Origin: Sambucus nigra | Lineage: Eukaryota; Streptophyta; Magnoliopsida; Dipsacales; Adoxaceae | DNA: 64,000 nucleotides | Assembly (NCBI GenBank): GCA_949130495.1 | Contig: OX422217.1 | Coordinates: 577,016,606-577,080,605, forward strand | Direction: 5' to 3' | Shown: piece by piece, positions 47,727-59,458 of the stretch | Numbering within the stretch: position 1 is the first letter of the stretch | Layout of the letters: the number at the start of each line of letters is the position of its first letter | The notes under the pieces: generated by a model | Told to the model about the DNA's origin: nothing | Database searches by the model: none | Seen by the model: the letters and a program-made list of their open reading frames with translations, nothing else | Made by a program: the position numbers and the translations under genes

Positions 47727-50700
47727 TATGTAGATTAGGATTTAAAATAAGTCGTTTGAGGGTGAAAACCCAAACCAGCCCCCAAACGGCCCCGTAAGAG
47801 GCACAAACACCTCGCACGGGATCAATGTAACTTGTACAAACTCGTTGCGTAGTCGGGGGTCTCCCAGTTTGAAAATATGATGATAATTTCAAAATATGTA
47901 GATTAGCCTTGAAAATAAGCCGTTTGAGGGTGAAAACCCAAATCAGCCCCCAAACGGCCCCATTAGAGGCACGAACACCTCGCACGAGACCAATGTAACT
48001 TGTATGAACTGGCAGCGTAGTCACGGGCCTCTCAGTTTGAGAATATGACGATGATTTCAAAATATGTAGATTAGGTTTGAAAATAAGCCGTTTGAAGGTG
48101 AAAACCCAAACCAGCCCCCAAACGACCCCGTAAGAGGCGCGAACACCTCGGACCAATGTAACTTGTACGAACTAACCATGTAGTCAAGGGTCTCCCGGGT
48201 TGAGAATATGACGATAATTTGAAAATGAGTAGATTAGGCTTAAAAATAAGCCGTTTAAGGGTGAAAATCCAAACCAGCTCCCAAACGGCCCCATAAGAGG
48301 CATGAGCACCTCGCACGGGACCAATGTAACTTGTACGAACTGTGCATAGTCACGGGCCTCTCAATTTGAGAATATGATGATAATTTGAAAATATATCGAT
48401 TAAGCTTAATAAAAATCCCTTAAAGGGTGAAAATCCAAACCAGCCCCCAAACGGCATAGTAAGAGGCACGAACACCTCGCACGGGACCAATGTAACTTGT
48501 AGGAATTGACCGTATAGTCAAGGGTCTTCTGATTTCAGAATATGACGAGAATTTGAAAATATCTAAATTAGGCTTAAAAGCAAGTACTTAAAGGGTGAAA
48601 ATCCAAACCAACGTCCAAACGGCCCCGTAAGAGGCACGAACACCTCGCACATGACCAATGTAACTTTTACGAACTGACAGCGTAGTCACGGGCCTCTCAG
48701 TTTGATAATATGATGATAATTTGAAAATATATCGATTAAGCTTAAAAATAATCCCTTAAAGGGTGAAAACCCAAACCAGCCCTCAAATTATCCCGTAAGA
48801 GGCACGAACACCTCGCACGAGACTAATGTAAATTGTACGAACTGGTCGCCTAGTTACGGGTCTCCCAGTTTGAGAATATGACAATAATTTCAAAATATGT
48901 AGATTAGGCTTGAAAACAAGCAGTTCGAGGGTGAAAACCCAAACCAGTCCCCAAACGGCCCCATAAGAGACACGAACACCTCGCACGAGACCAATGTAAC
49001 TTGTACGAGCAGATCGCGTAGTTATGGGTCTCCCGGTTTGAGAATATGACGATAATTTCAAAATATGTAGATTAGGCTTGAAAACTAGCTGTTTGAGGGT
49101 GAAAACCCAAACCATCCCACAAACGACCCCATAAGAGGCACGAACACCTCGCCCGGGACCAATGTAACATGTACGAACTAACAGCATAGTCACCGGCCTC
49201 TCAGTTTGAGAATATGATGATGATCTCAAAATATGTAGATTAGGCTTGAAAACAAGTCGTTTGAGGGTGAAAACCCAAACCAGTCCCCAAATGACCCCGT
49301 AAAATGCACGAACACCTCGCATGGGACCACTATAACCTGTATAAACCGGTCACGTAGTCGGAGGTCTCTCGGTTTGAGACTATGATTATAAATTCAAAGT
49401 ATGTAGATTAGGTTTAAAAATAAGCCATTTGAGGTTTAAAACCCAAACCAGCCACCAAACGGCCCCGTAAGAGGCACGAACACCTCGCACGGGACCAATG
49501 TAACTTGTACGAACTGACCGCGTAGTCGGGGGTCTCCTGGTTTGAGAATATGATGATAATTTCAAAATATGTAGATTAGGCTTGAAAATAAGCCGTTTGA
49601 GGGTGAAAACCCAAACCAGCCCCCAAACATCCCCTTAGAGGCACGAACACCTCGCACGAGACCAATGTAACTTGTATGAACTGACAGCGTAGTCATGGGC
49701 CTCTTGATTTGAGAATATGATGATGATTTCAAATATGTAGATTAGGTTTGAAAATAAGTCGTTTGAAGGTAAAAACCCAAACCACCCCCCAAACGACCCC
49801 GTAAGAGGCACGAACACCTCGCATGGGACCAATGTAACTTGTACAAATTGACCACGTAGTCGCGGGTCTCCCGATTTGAGAATATGAAGATAGTTTCAAA
49901 TATGTAGATTAGGCTTGAAAATAAGTTATTTGAGGGTGAAAATCAAAACCAGCCCTCAAATGGCCCCGTAAGAGGCACGAACACCTCGCACGGGACCAAT
50001 GTAACTTGTACGAACTGAGAGCATAGTCACGGGCCTCTCGGTTTGAGAATATGATGATAATTTGAAAATATATCGATTAAGATTAAAAATAATCCCTTAA
50101 ATGGTGAAAACCCAAACCAGCCCCAAACGGCCCCGTAAGAGGCACGAACACTTCGCACAGGACCAATGTAACTTGTACGAAGTGACTGCGTAGTCGTGGG
50201 TCTCTCAGTTTTATAATATGATGATAATTTCAAAATATCTAAATTAGGCTTGAAAACAAGCCGTTTGAGGGTGAAAACCCAAACTCTCCCCCAAACAGCC
50301 TCGTAAGAGGCACGAACACCTCGCACGGGACCAATGTAACGTTTACGAAGTGACCGCCTAGTCGCGGGTCTGTCGATTTGAGAATATGACGATAATTTCA
50401 AAATATTTAGATTAGGCTCAAAAAAAAGCCATTTGAGGGTGAAAACCTAAACTAGCCCTAAACGGCCCCGTAAGAGGCACGAACACCTCGCACAGGACTA
50501 GTGTAACTTGTACGAACTGACAACGTAGTCACGGGCCTCTCAGTTTGATAATATGATGGTAATTTTAAAATATATAGATTAAACTTAAAAACAATCCCTT
50601 AAAGGGTGAAAACCCGAACTAGGCCCCAAATGATCCCGTAAGAAGCACTAACACCTCACACGAGACCAATGTAACTCGTAGGAACTAATCAGGTAGTCAT
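47727..50700 (-). repeat. 167-bp satellite array in CACTA B, right part (~18 units)
   Basis: Continuation of the 35,431-38,238 array after element A; units at 47,796, 47,966 ... 50,640. The block 48,280-48,900 has unit order and private variants in common with 36,120-36,750: the shortened ACTGTGCNTAGTCA, AATAAAAATCCCTTAAAGG, and TCAAGNGTCTTC. Confidence 0.9.
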
Positions 50701-51322
50701 AACTTGCAGAATATTTTCAATTTTAGAATATAATGATAATTTCAACTCCTATATGTAATTTTTTTAGCTTGAGTAAGCTTTTTTAATAAATTACTTGGTT
50801 ATTAATATCGCATCTCTTTTGTATCCTATTTTTGTTTGCAGGATAACATTTTATCGTTAGCATTTATTCACGCGGAACACACGGAGAACTCAATGGTTTA
50901 TAATAAGGGGTTTATTCATGATTTTAGTTTTTTGTGTTATGGTCGTGCGGGCTTTTGTAGTTTTATTGATAACTTTTATGGTCGTGCGGGCTTTTGTAAG
51001 TTTATTGTTATATTTTGTGGCCGTGCAGGCTTTATGTTACACAGGTTTTATCTTAGCAGGTTTTAGAATGTCCAAAAAATAGAGGAAACTCTGCCCAATT
51101 ATTTTTTGGTCTATGAACTACTAAATACTTGTAATGTTTTGAAGTTTGTGTGTACATTAGTCTATCAACAACGTGCAAAATTTGCAATTTGTGAATTTTC
51201 TTATTTTCAAATAATTTTTTTTTCTTTTATCCAAAAATTTGGCACAGTTCAAAACCGTGCCAAAAATGTATCAAATTTTGGCATGGTTTTGAACTATGCC
51301 AAAAGTTTATCAAAATGTGCTC
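50701..51322 (-). other. Arm and subterminal repeats of CACTA B (proximal part)
   Basis: 50,750-51,120 mirrors element A's 38,640-39,261, with three GGTCGTGCGGGCTTTTGTAG-type repeats (about 50,940-51,035). GGCACAGTTC/GAACTATGCC subterminal words begin at 51,240. It ends in TGCTC (51,318-51,322), the left target duplication of the Tat element. Confidence 0.75.
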
Positions 51323-51387
51323 TGATATACCAGTTTATATCCTCGGCCTGGCTGAAGGTTACCTCCAAACGAACGACCCCTCACGGG

Positions 51388-51615
51388 CCGACCCTTCACC
51401 AGGCTCCAGACGACCCCTCAGAGGGGCCGACCCTTCACCAGGCTCCGGACGACCCTTCAGGGGGCCGACCCTTCACCAGGCTCCAGACGACCCCTCAGAG
51501 GGGTCGACCCTTCACCAGGCTCCGGACGACCCTTCAGGGGGCCGACCCTTCATCAAGCTCCGGACGACCCTCCGAGGGGCCGACCCTTCATCAGGCTCCG
51601 GACGACCCTCCGAGG
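51388..51615 (+). repeat. 38-bp tandem repeats in the LTR
   Basis: Six units starting at about 51,388, 51,427, 51,465, 51,504, 51,542 and 51,580; the 3' LTR has five (62,497-62,690). They lie in U3, upstream of the TATA box, so copy number could modulate promoter strength (inference). Confidence 0.85.
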
Positions 51616-51880
51616 GTACGACAGTACGAGGCCAGAATTGGGCCAAACTCACTGCTGGAAGGAACTTTGCCCTCTGCCTCGGCCCATAGGCCGAGGGTGA
51701 CATCATCACAGCGCATAGTTTGGGAGACGCGTGGGACAGTGCGTGTGAGTCTCACACGGCACGTGGGAGACCGTTATAACAAAATCACACCCTCACGTGA
51801 GGGAATATTATGTCATCATTTGGCATCTACAGGTGTCAACAGGGGATTGGCTAGATCATCATTCACATGCACCATGCATA

Positions 51881-51918
51881 CTTGGGGGGTACACTACACC
51901 CCCCAAGACCTATATATA
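51881..51918 (+). promoter_or_regulatory. LTR hairpin and TATA box
   Basis: A perfect 10-bp inverted repeat (CTTGGGGGGT, 7-nt loop, ACCCCCCAAG; 51,881-51,907) lies 3 nt before TATATATA (51,911-51,918). The 3' LTR has the same arrangement, with its TATA at 62,980. The TATA box likely sets transcription start about 30 bp on; the role of the hairpin is unknown. Confidence 0.7.
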
Positions 51919-52236
51919 CTTGTCACCTACAACCCTACAGGGGATCGATCAATTTGTTGTAACCCTAGCTAAAACTCTGCTTGTACACACAGTAGAGAGA
52001 AAGAGAGGCTGAGGTGCATTGTATCCAAGGCCATTAGTGCCCATACTTAGTGGATCACACACTCACAGTGGATGTAGGCCAAATTGGCTGAACCACTATA
52101 CATCATTGTCTTATTTCCTCTTATACTCATCCCCTTCTACACACTTATACACTTATACATCTCCATGGCTGCCATGGTTGCTACTGTTTGAGCTCACTAT
52201 CACTTATCTGGTGGTGCTAAATCTCAGCATCATCAG

Positions 52237-52255
52237 TTTGGTGCCGTCTGTGGGA
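52237..52255 (+). other. Primer binding site region of the Tat element
   Basis: TTTGGTGCCGTCTGTGGGAA directly follows the 5' LTR. TTGGCGCCGTCTGTGGGAA-like sequences stand at this place in many plant Tat elements. I do not assign the tRNA. Confidence 0.7.
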
Positions 52256-52418
52256 ACGAGAAGACATCTCTTCCTTTGTACATCTTGACCTCACTGGGGA
52301 CTCTGGTGGTGAGCCAGCACTCCCCCTGGGAGGAGGTGTTTCACCATTGAAAGAGACCCACTAAGGTTCCCAAGCTAACCAATCTTTTCCTCAGTTCAGC
52401 TTTTCATAGCTCAAACAT

Positions 52419-54131
52419 ATGGCACCTGAAATGCCACCACCACCACTTCCCCCGCTGGATGATGGGGGAAGACCCAGTTCCAGTCAGCCGCCGCCTCAGT
52501 CTGAGATGGCTGATGTGGCGGCAGCCTTAAAGTCTCTGGCAGCAAGCCAGCGAATGATGCAGGAGCAGTTCACAGCTCTAAGCCAGAACATACTAAGAGC
52601 ACCAGGGGTTTCACCTGAGATGATTACTCCGGCAGCAGCTCCAGGACAGCATGAGGCCAGGGGACCACCCCAGGCACCACGCAAAGACCTGCCACCTCCT
52701 TAGCGGCGTAGGGATGTTGCTGACCCCCGGCGTCTACGCCTGGGAAGGCAAGGAAACCCTTGCCCTGAGGACAGGTATGACGATCTGGAGGGAGAGGAGG
52801 CCCCAATAGAATGCTGGGAACCGTATGAGGTCTCCAACAATACTGTACGACCTCTCCAGGATAGTAGAGGAAAGTGCGGGAGACCAAACCTTGGTGATCG
52901 CCCAAGAGGCTCTGCTTTTGATCGCTTGAGCAGGGGGTCAGCCTTTGAGAGGCTGGGCCCAGTAAATGACCTGCGGGAACAATTGTCCAGGTCAAGAAGT
53001 GCTGCAAGGACCAGGAGGGAGGCAGCAGATGGCCGACCCCGAGGACGGGACGACGGCCAAAGGGAAGTAAACAGCCGACACAGGCCTGCCGCAGCAGAAC
53101 TCTCCGTCCACCTCAGAGAGGCGGCGGGGGATAACATCGGCCAAGCCGACCCTGTGAGGCCCTGGATTAACTCAATCCAGTGACTAGAGGATAAGATCGG
53201 TGACATACTGAAGAGCCGAGACCCCCTTCAGAGGGGATACACCATAGGCTCACCCTTTGTAGCAAAGATAGTCAACTTCCCCACGCCATCAAAGTTCAAG
53301 CCACATGTGGTCACCCCAAGATATGACGGGAGCACCAACCCCATCCACCACGTGGAGATGTATCAGTCAGCAGCAGACATATACTCTATCTCAGATGAGA
53401 TGAGGTGTCGTGCCTTCTCTGGTACCCTGACAGGGGCTGCGCATGTCTGGTACACGTCTCTTCTAAAAAATTCCATTGAAAACTTTAAGAAGCTGGCAGA
53501 CCTGTTCATCCACAACTTTTGCTTTGGGGTGAGGCCACAAAAGAAGACCACCCACCTCCTCTATGTTAAGCAGGGGAAGAGCGAGAGTCTGAGGGACTAC
53601 ATAGCCAGATTCAATAAGGAGAAACTGGAGGTGGAAGACTATGAGGAGAGCATAGCTATGACAGCCCTGATTGGAGGACTCCAAAAGGGGAAGCTGTTAT
53701 GGAAGCTTGCTGAAGACCCTCCGACGACGATGGCTGAACTGCTGTCGATAGCAGGAAAGGTGATGAACGCCGAAGAGGCGATGGCTGCAAAATATGAACA
53801 CGAAAAAGGAGGTGCTAGTGGGGGTAAATACCCTAAGAAGAACAAAGAGGGGAAGAAGAGGTCCACGGATGACAAGTTCGTTGGTTACACCCCTCTAATG
53901 GTCAGCTGTGAACAGATTCTCAATGAAATAAAGAGTGACCGGTCCCTGAAGTGGCCTGAGAAGCTGAGGGCAGCCCCCGGCAAGAGGAATAAGAACCTGT
54001 GGTGTGAATTTCACCAAGACCACGGCCACGTAACGGACAAATGCTTTGCTCTGAAAGATGAGATTGAGAAGATGCTGAAGGAAGGGAAGCTCAGAAAGTA
54101 CGTCGACAAAGGCGCCTTCAAGAGGGGCTGA
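52419..54131 (+). pseudogene. gag: Gag (Tat element), with two premature stops
   Basis: One frame runs from ATG 52,419 to TGA 54,129-54,131 (571 codons), broken by TAG at 52,701 and TGA at 53,181. The N-terminus is proline-rich (APEMPPPPLPPLDDG), followed by an Arg/Glu-rich middle. The conserved retrotransposon gag core lies at about 53,300-53,780 (HVEMYQSAADIYSISDEMRC, AAHVWYTSL, YVKQGKSESLRDYIARFN). A single zinc-knuckle-like segment (CEFHQDHGHVTDKC) lies near 54,004. Gag would form the virus-like particle that packages element RNA. The stops look like C-to-T or G-to-A changes, typical of methylated plant repeats. The final TGA may also be a mutation, because the frame continues into protease. 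Confidence 0.9.
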
Positions 54132-56235
54132 GGGGACGACCCTAGAAAGAAGCGTGGAGATGCATGCAGAGAAGGTCCTCAAAAAAGAGGGTACGACCCT
54201 TCTGATGATGAGGACGACCCAGACCTCCCGCCGAGAGACGACCACGGCCCTGTAAAGAGGCTTAATATGATCTCGCTCGGAGTGGGAATGATCTCCGGGG
54301 GTCTTGCAGGAGGAGGGTCTGAGGTCGCCGACAGGAAGGCCCATGTGGCTGAGGCCAAGGCAGTGACGAAGACGGTACACACAACCTCCCTGGAGGTAAA
54401 GTCAAAAAAGAGGAAGAAGGTTGATATGGACACATTGATAGTGGGATTTTCAAGAATGGACTTCAAAGGCCTCTTAGCCCCACATGATGACCCTCTCTTC
54501 ATCACTACCAGGGTGCACGGATGCGAGGTGCCGAGGATCCTAATAGATGGGAGCTCATCTGCAGACGTGATGTTTTGGCCATGCTTCAAAGCCTTGGGCC
54601 TCAGCCGTGCTAGACTCGTCCCCTACCATCATCCATTGATTGGGTTCAGTGGGGAAAAGGTTCATCCCCTTGGGGTATATGAGGCCGATGTGAGGATGGG
54701 GGACGAGTGGCCGAGATGGCTCACCAAGAAGGTCAGTTTCTTCGTGACGGATGAGCATGTGTTTTCGGCCTACAACATCATATTGGGGCGTGTGGCCCTC
54801 AAGGGGTTTGAAGCTGTGCCATCTACGGTCCATCAGATGATCAAATTTCCTACCCCTTACGGGGTGGGGGAAGTTCAGAGAGACCAGACGACAGCGCGAG
54901 AATGTTACTACAACTTCGCTGAAGAAAGGGAGACACACAAGAGGGCTACGACCACTTACAATATTGATACCCTAGACCCCAGGGATGAGACGAAGCTAAA
55001 GAAGGGAGAGGCCGCGGAAGAGGTAGAATCCATTATCCTCGATGAGGATGACCCAGAAAAAACCGTCCAAGTCGTCAAGTCTCTGAAGCCCAACATCAAG
55101 GAAGACCTCATTAAACTGTTGAGGAGAAGGCGAAGCGTCTTCGCCTAGAGTCATGTAGATATGCCGGGGATTGACCCCGAAATCATGTGCCACAAGCTCA
55201 ATGTGGTAGAGGGAGTGAAGCCGGTAAAGCAGAAAAGGATAATTTACTCCAGAGAAAAGTATGAGGTCATCAGGGACGAGGTCAAAAAATTAGAAGACGC
55301 TGAATTTATCAGAGAGGTCATCTACCCTGAATGGCTGTCCAATGCAGTCATTGTCCCAAAGGCCAACGGGAAGTGGAGAATGTGCGTGGACTTCACAGAC
55401 CTCAACAAGCACTGTACCAAAGACAGCTTCCCTCTCCACCACATTGAACAGATGGTAGACGCTACCGCAGGCCATGAGCTCATGAGCTTCATGGATGCCT
55501 ATTCAGGGTATAACCAGATCTTCATGAACCCTAAAGACTCGGAGAGGACAGCCTTCATCACTGACAAGGGGACATACTGTTACAGGGTCATGCCCTTTGG
55601 CCTAAAAAATGCGGGGGCTACGTACCAGCGCCTCGTAAATAAAATGTTCGAAGACCAAATTGGGAAGTCTATGGAGGTCTACGTAGATGACATGCTGACT
55701 AAGAGTCTGAAGGCAGAGGATCATGTGGCAGACCTGGAGAGGACCTTTAATACGATGGATAAATACCAGATGAAGCTTAATCCGGCCAAGTGTGTCTTCG
55801 GGGTCGGAGCAGGGAAGTTCTTGGGGTTCATTGTCAACCAAAGAGGCATCGAGGCCAATCCTGAAAAGATAAAGGCCCTTGTTGAGATGAAGACTCCCAA
55901 GTCCATTAAAGACGTTCAGAGACTCACAGGGAGAGTTGCTGCCTTGAACAGGTTCGTGTCTAGGGCCACAGACAAGTGTTTGCCATTCTTCAAGATCCTT
56001 AGGAAGGCCTTCGAATGGAGCGAAGAGTGTGATGAGGCTTTCAGGGACCTAAAGTCATACTTAGGGTCTCCCTTGCTACTGTCACGGCCCGTGCAGGGTG
56101 AACGACTTTATGTGTACCTCGCCGTCTCAGAGTCGGTCATCAGTGCAGCCATTGTGAGAGACAAAGATGGGATACAGAAGCCTATGTATTTTAACAGCAA
56201 GGCGCTCCAGGGGCAGAGCAGAGATACCCGAGGAT
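54132..56235 (+). pseudogene. pol: Protease and reverse transcriptase (Tat element), with an in-frame stop
   Basis: In the same frame as gag. The protease active site reads LIDGSSSADV near 54,540-54,560, the Asp-Gly form usual in Tat proteases. TAG at 55,146-55,148 sits where the family has a Trp before the conserved MPGIDP motif. Reverse transcriptase follows: FMDAYSGYNQI (about 55,490), MPFGLKNAGATYQRL (about 55,590) and the catalytic YVDD (about 55,680). The thumb and the start of RNase H run up to 56,210. A one-base loss in the G run at 56,208-56,211 shifts the frame, and translation would stop at 56,235. Confidence 0.9.
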
Positions 56236-57409
56236 AGAGAAGTTAGCCTACGCCTTGATCCATGCCTCAAGGAAGATGAAGCCGTACTTCCAGTCCCATA
56301 CAATGGTCATCCTCACCGACTCTCCTCTCAGGCAGGTCCTACACAAGCCAGAGAAATCAGGCAGGCTAATGGCCTGGGCTATAGAGATGGGGGAGTTTGA
56401 CATAGTGTATCAGCCTAGGACGGCAATTAAGGGGCAAGCGCTGGCGGATTTCATGGTTGAGTTTACTTGGGAAGATGATGAAGCCGAGGGTGAGACCCTC
56501 GGGAAGACAGATACACAAGAAGACAGGCCCACTGACACACCCGTAGATGGGGCTGAGACAAGCACCGCTAGAAGGAAAGCAGCTGAAAATGAAGAGGGAA
56601 GATACATCTTTAGAAAGGGATCCCTTTCCGAGGGAAGTTTCTCAGAAGAACGCACGGTGTGGAGTCTCTTCGTCGACGGGTCCTCTTGCGAAAGCGGTAG
56701 CGGAGCTGGGTTAATAGTATCAGCACCCGACGGCACAGACATTGAGTACGCTTTGAGGTTCAACTTCAAAGCCTCCAACAACGAGGCTGAATATGAGGCC
56801 TTGGTAGCAGGCCTCTCCTTGGCCAAGTCTCTTAGTGTCGGCCAGATTTTGGTCCATAGTGATTCAAGGCTAGTAGTGAATCAGATACTAGGAGCCTACG
56901 AGGCTAAGGACGAGAGGATGGCTAGGTACCTTGAGAAGGTGAGGTCATTACTGAAGGGCTTCAGAGAAGTGAAATTAAAGAGGATACCTAGGCTCGACAA
57001 TGGCCGTGCTGATGCCCTTGCTAGGTTGGCTTCGGCAACGAGGACAGACATCAGGAGGGCAGTCCCAGTAGAAATTTTGCTTCGGCCAACTATTGAAGAC
57101 GCTGAGGGAACACTTAGCAATTGCCTAAATGTTTCTCAAGAAGCTTTGTGGATGGACCCTCTGATCAGATACATTAAAGAGGGTGAGATGCCAGAAGCAA
57201 GGCAAGAAAGGAAGAAGCTGAGGTACAGGGCTGCAAAATTCACTGTCATCGGAGACACCTTGTACAAAAAGGGGTTTTTGCTCCCCTTACTCAGGTGTGT
57301 GCATCCCTCAGAAGTCCCTTCCATTTTTCAAGATGTGCACGAAGGATCGTGCTCAAGCCACATCGGGGGCAGATCCTTAGCGAAGAGGGTGATCACCCAG
57401 GGGTACTAG
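56212..57409 (+). pseudogene. pol: RNase H, additional RNase H (aRH) and integrase N-terminus
   Basis: After the frameshift the first RNase H continues (LTDSPLRQVLHKPEKSGRL, then QALADFMVEF to about 56,464). An acidic spacer follows, then a second, archaeal/plant-type RNase H at about 56,665-57,040: LFVDGSSCESGSGAGLI (first Asp), NNEAEYEAL (Glu), HSDSRLVVNQ (Asp) and GRADALARLAS (last Asp). The tandem of RNase H domains is diagnostic of Tat elements. The integrase zinc region starts with YKKGFLLPLLRCV and VHEGSCSSHIGGRSL, and the frame ends at TAG 57,407-57,409 inside the 'GYYWP' motif. Confidence 0.9.
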
Positions 57410-58368
57410 TGGCCGACCTTGGGGAAAGACGCCGCGCATATGTAAAAAAGTGTGACAAATGTCAAAGATTTGCCACCATCCCTCACCAGCCCCATCAGCC
57501 TCTTACTTCCATTACATCCCCATGGCCATTTGCAGTGTGGGGAATTGACCTAGTAGGACCCTTGCCTAGGGCCATCAATAACTATCGGTTCCTCATCGTA
57601 GCCATTGACTATTTTTCAAAATGGGTGGAAGCGGAGCCGATGGTGACGATCACAGAGCAAAAGACCTTCCGGTTCATCTGGAAAAATATTATATGCAGAT
57701 ATGGTCTCCCCAACACCTTCATCTCGGATAACGGGACTCAGTTCAAGAATACCTCTCTACAAAAATATTGTGAAAGGGTGAGTATCAAACATTTTTTCTC
57801 CACCCCAGGCCGACCTCAGGCCAATGGGCAAACAGAAGTTACAAACAGGACAATCCTAGATGGAATCAAGAAGAGGCTTGAGGAGGAAAAAGGAAGATGG
57901 GTCGAGGAGTTATATGTCGTGCTCTGGGCATACAGGACGACAGTGAGGACCTCTACCGTAGAGACCCCATTCATGCTAGCTTATGGCTCAGAAGCCGTCA
58001 TCCCCACCGAGATTGGGTTTCCTACTCACAGGGTCCAAATGTATGACCCCCAGAGAAATGCGGAAGAGAGGAGACTCGACTTGGACCTGATTGAGGAAAG
58101 GAGGGAGGACGCTGAGATAAGGCAGGCCGTCTACCAGCAGAGGACCGCAAGGTTTTACAATCAGAGGGTGAAACAGAGGCCTATTGCAGTGGGGGACTTG
58201 GTCCTCAAGAAGACTTGGCAAAAGCCCAACAAGCTCCATCCTAATTGGCATGGCCCATATAGGGTCATCGATGAAGTCGTCCCTGGGACCTATAGACTAG
58301 AAAACCTAGAAGGGGAACCTTTTTCCAACCCCTGGAATGCAGATCATTTGAAGAAATACTATCAGTAG
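57410..58368 (+). pseudogene. pol: Integrase (Tat element), after a frameshift
   Basis: A frameshift near 57,430-57,445 precedes CDKCQRFA, the CC half of the HHCC zinc finger. The DDE core is intact by eye: WGIDLVGPLP (D), FISDNGTQF (D) and RPQANGQTEVTNRTI (E). The C-terminus has GDLVLKK and the GPY-type module (KLHPNWHGPYRV) and ends at 58,366 with no chromodomain, as expected outside the chromoviruses. Confidence 0.9.
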
Positions 58369-58508
58369 TGTTATAAGGTCTTGATAGACCATAATTGTAA
58401 TAAGAGTTTCTCCAACAGAACACTTTGAAAATTAATGAGAAATATCAGTGTCTCCCCTCATCCTGTGGTTATCAGTTCTAGTACGCATGGAAACATCTAC
58501 AGAGAACC

Positions 58509-59300
58509 ACCCTCGGCTATAATGAGGGCCAGTGGAGGGGACGACCCCACCACTGTCCTCAAGAAAGACGAGGGAAAACTTCATTAAAACCATTAATTTG
58601 GCAAAGTTGATCCCTTGGCTATAATGAGGGCCAGTGGAGGGGACGACCCCACCATTGTCCTCAAGAAAGACGAGGGAAAACTTCATTAAAACCATTAATT
58701 TGGCAAAGTTGATCCCTCGGCTATAATGAGGGCCAGTGGAGGGGATGACCCCACCACTGTCCTCAAGAAAGACGAGGGAAAACTTCATTAAAACCATTAA
58801 TTTGGCAAAGTTGATCCCTCGGCTATAATGAGGGCCAGTGGAGGGGACGACCCCACCACTGTCCTCAAGAAAGACGAGGGAAAAATTCATTAAAACCATT
58901 AATTTGGCAAAGTTGATCCCTCGGCTATAATGAGGGCAAGTGGAGGGGACGACACCACCACTGTCCTCAAGAAAGATGAGGGAAAACTTCATTAAAACCA
59001 TTAATTTGGTAAGTTGATCCCTCGGCTATAATGAGGACAAGTGGAGGGGACGACCCCACCACTGTCCTCAAAAAAGACGAGGGAAAACTTTATTAAAACC
59101 ATTCGTTTGGTGAAGTGATCCCTCGTCTATAATGAGGGCCAGTGGAGGGGACGACCCCACAACTGTCCTCAAAAAAGACGAGGAAAAACTTTATTAAAAA
59201 CCAGTTTGGTAATTTGACTCCTCGGCTATAATGAGGGCCAACGCAGGGGATAACCCCTTGTTCACCCTCAAGAAAGACGAGGGAGAGGTTAGTGGCATTA
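58509..59300 (-). repeat. 102-bp tandem repeat (~8 units) between integrase and the antisense gene
   Basis: TCGGCTATAATGAGGGCCAG recurs about every 102 bp (about 58,510, 58,612, 58,714, 58,816, 58,918, 59,020, 59,126, 59,218). The first five units are almost identical. 102 is 34 codons, and on the minus strand the array is open for 189 codons (58,432-59,001; FSLVFLEDSGGVVPSTGPHY per unit), the same strand as the antisense gene but beyond its stop. Coding is not supported. Confidence 0.85.
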
Positions 59301-59458
59301 ACAAAGACAAAGCAAACCATACAAGAAGCAAATATGGAAGACAGTAAAGAAGACGATAGTATTAACGAAATGCCAGTTATACAAAATATCAAGTGTTCTG
59401 CAAGTAAAGTACAAAAATGTTGATTACATTAAGAGGGTATGGGCTACAGACAGCCACC

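Larger units (their letters stand above)
51323..52235 (+). repeat. 5' LTR of the Tat element
   Basis: Begins TGATATACC and ends CAGCATCATCA. Contains six 38-39-bp tandem units (from about 51,388; CCGACCCTTCACCAGGCTCC) where the 3' LTR has five. That one unit accounts for the whole 38-bp length difference. Confidence 0.95.

Noticed and set aside
35431..50700. Regular repeats considered as a CRISPR array
   Set aside because: Units are about 167 bp with no unique spacers, lie in a plant transposon and have no cas genes.
51106..51972. 288-codon plus-strand frame across the CACTA B arm and the Tat 5' LTR
   Set aside because: It crosses the target-site junction of two unrelated elements and the 38-bp LTR repeats; no protein could have evolved there.
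52624..54589. Minus-strand frames of 127-168 codons opposite gag and protease
   Set aside because: Shadows of the biased codon composition of gag/pol on the other strand; no domain signatures.
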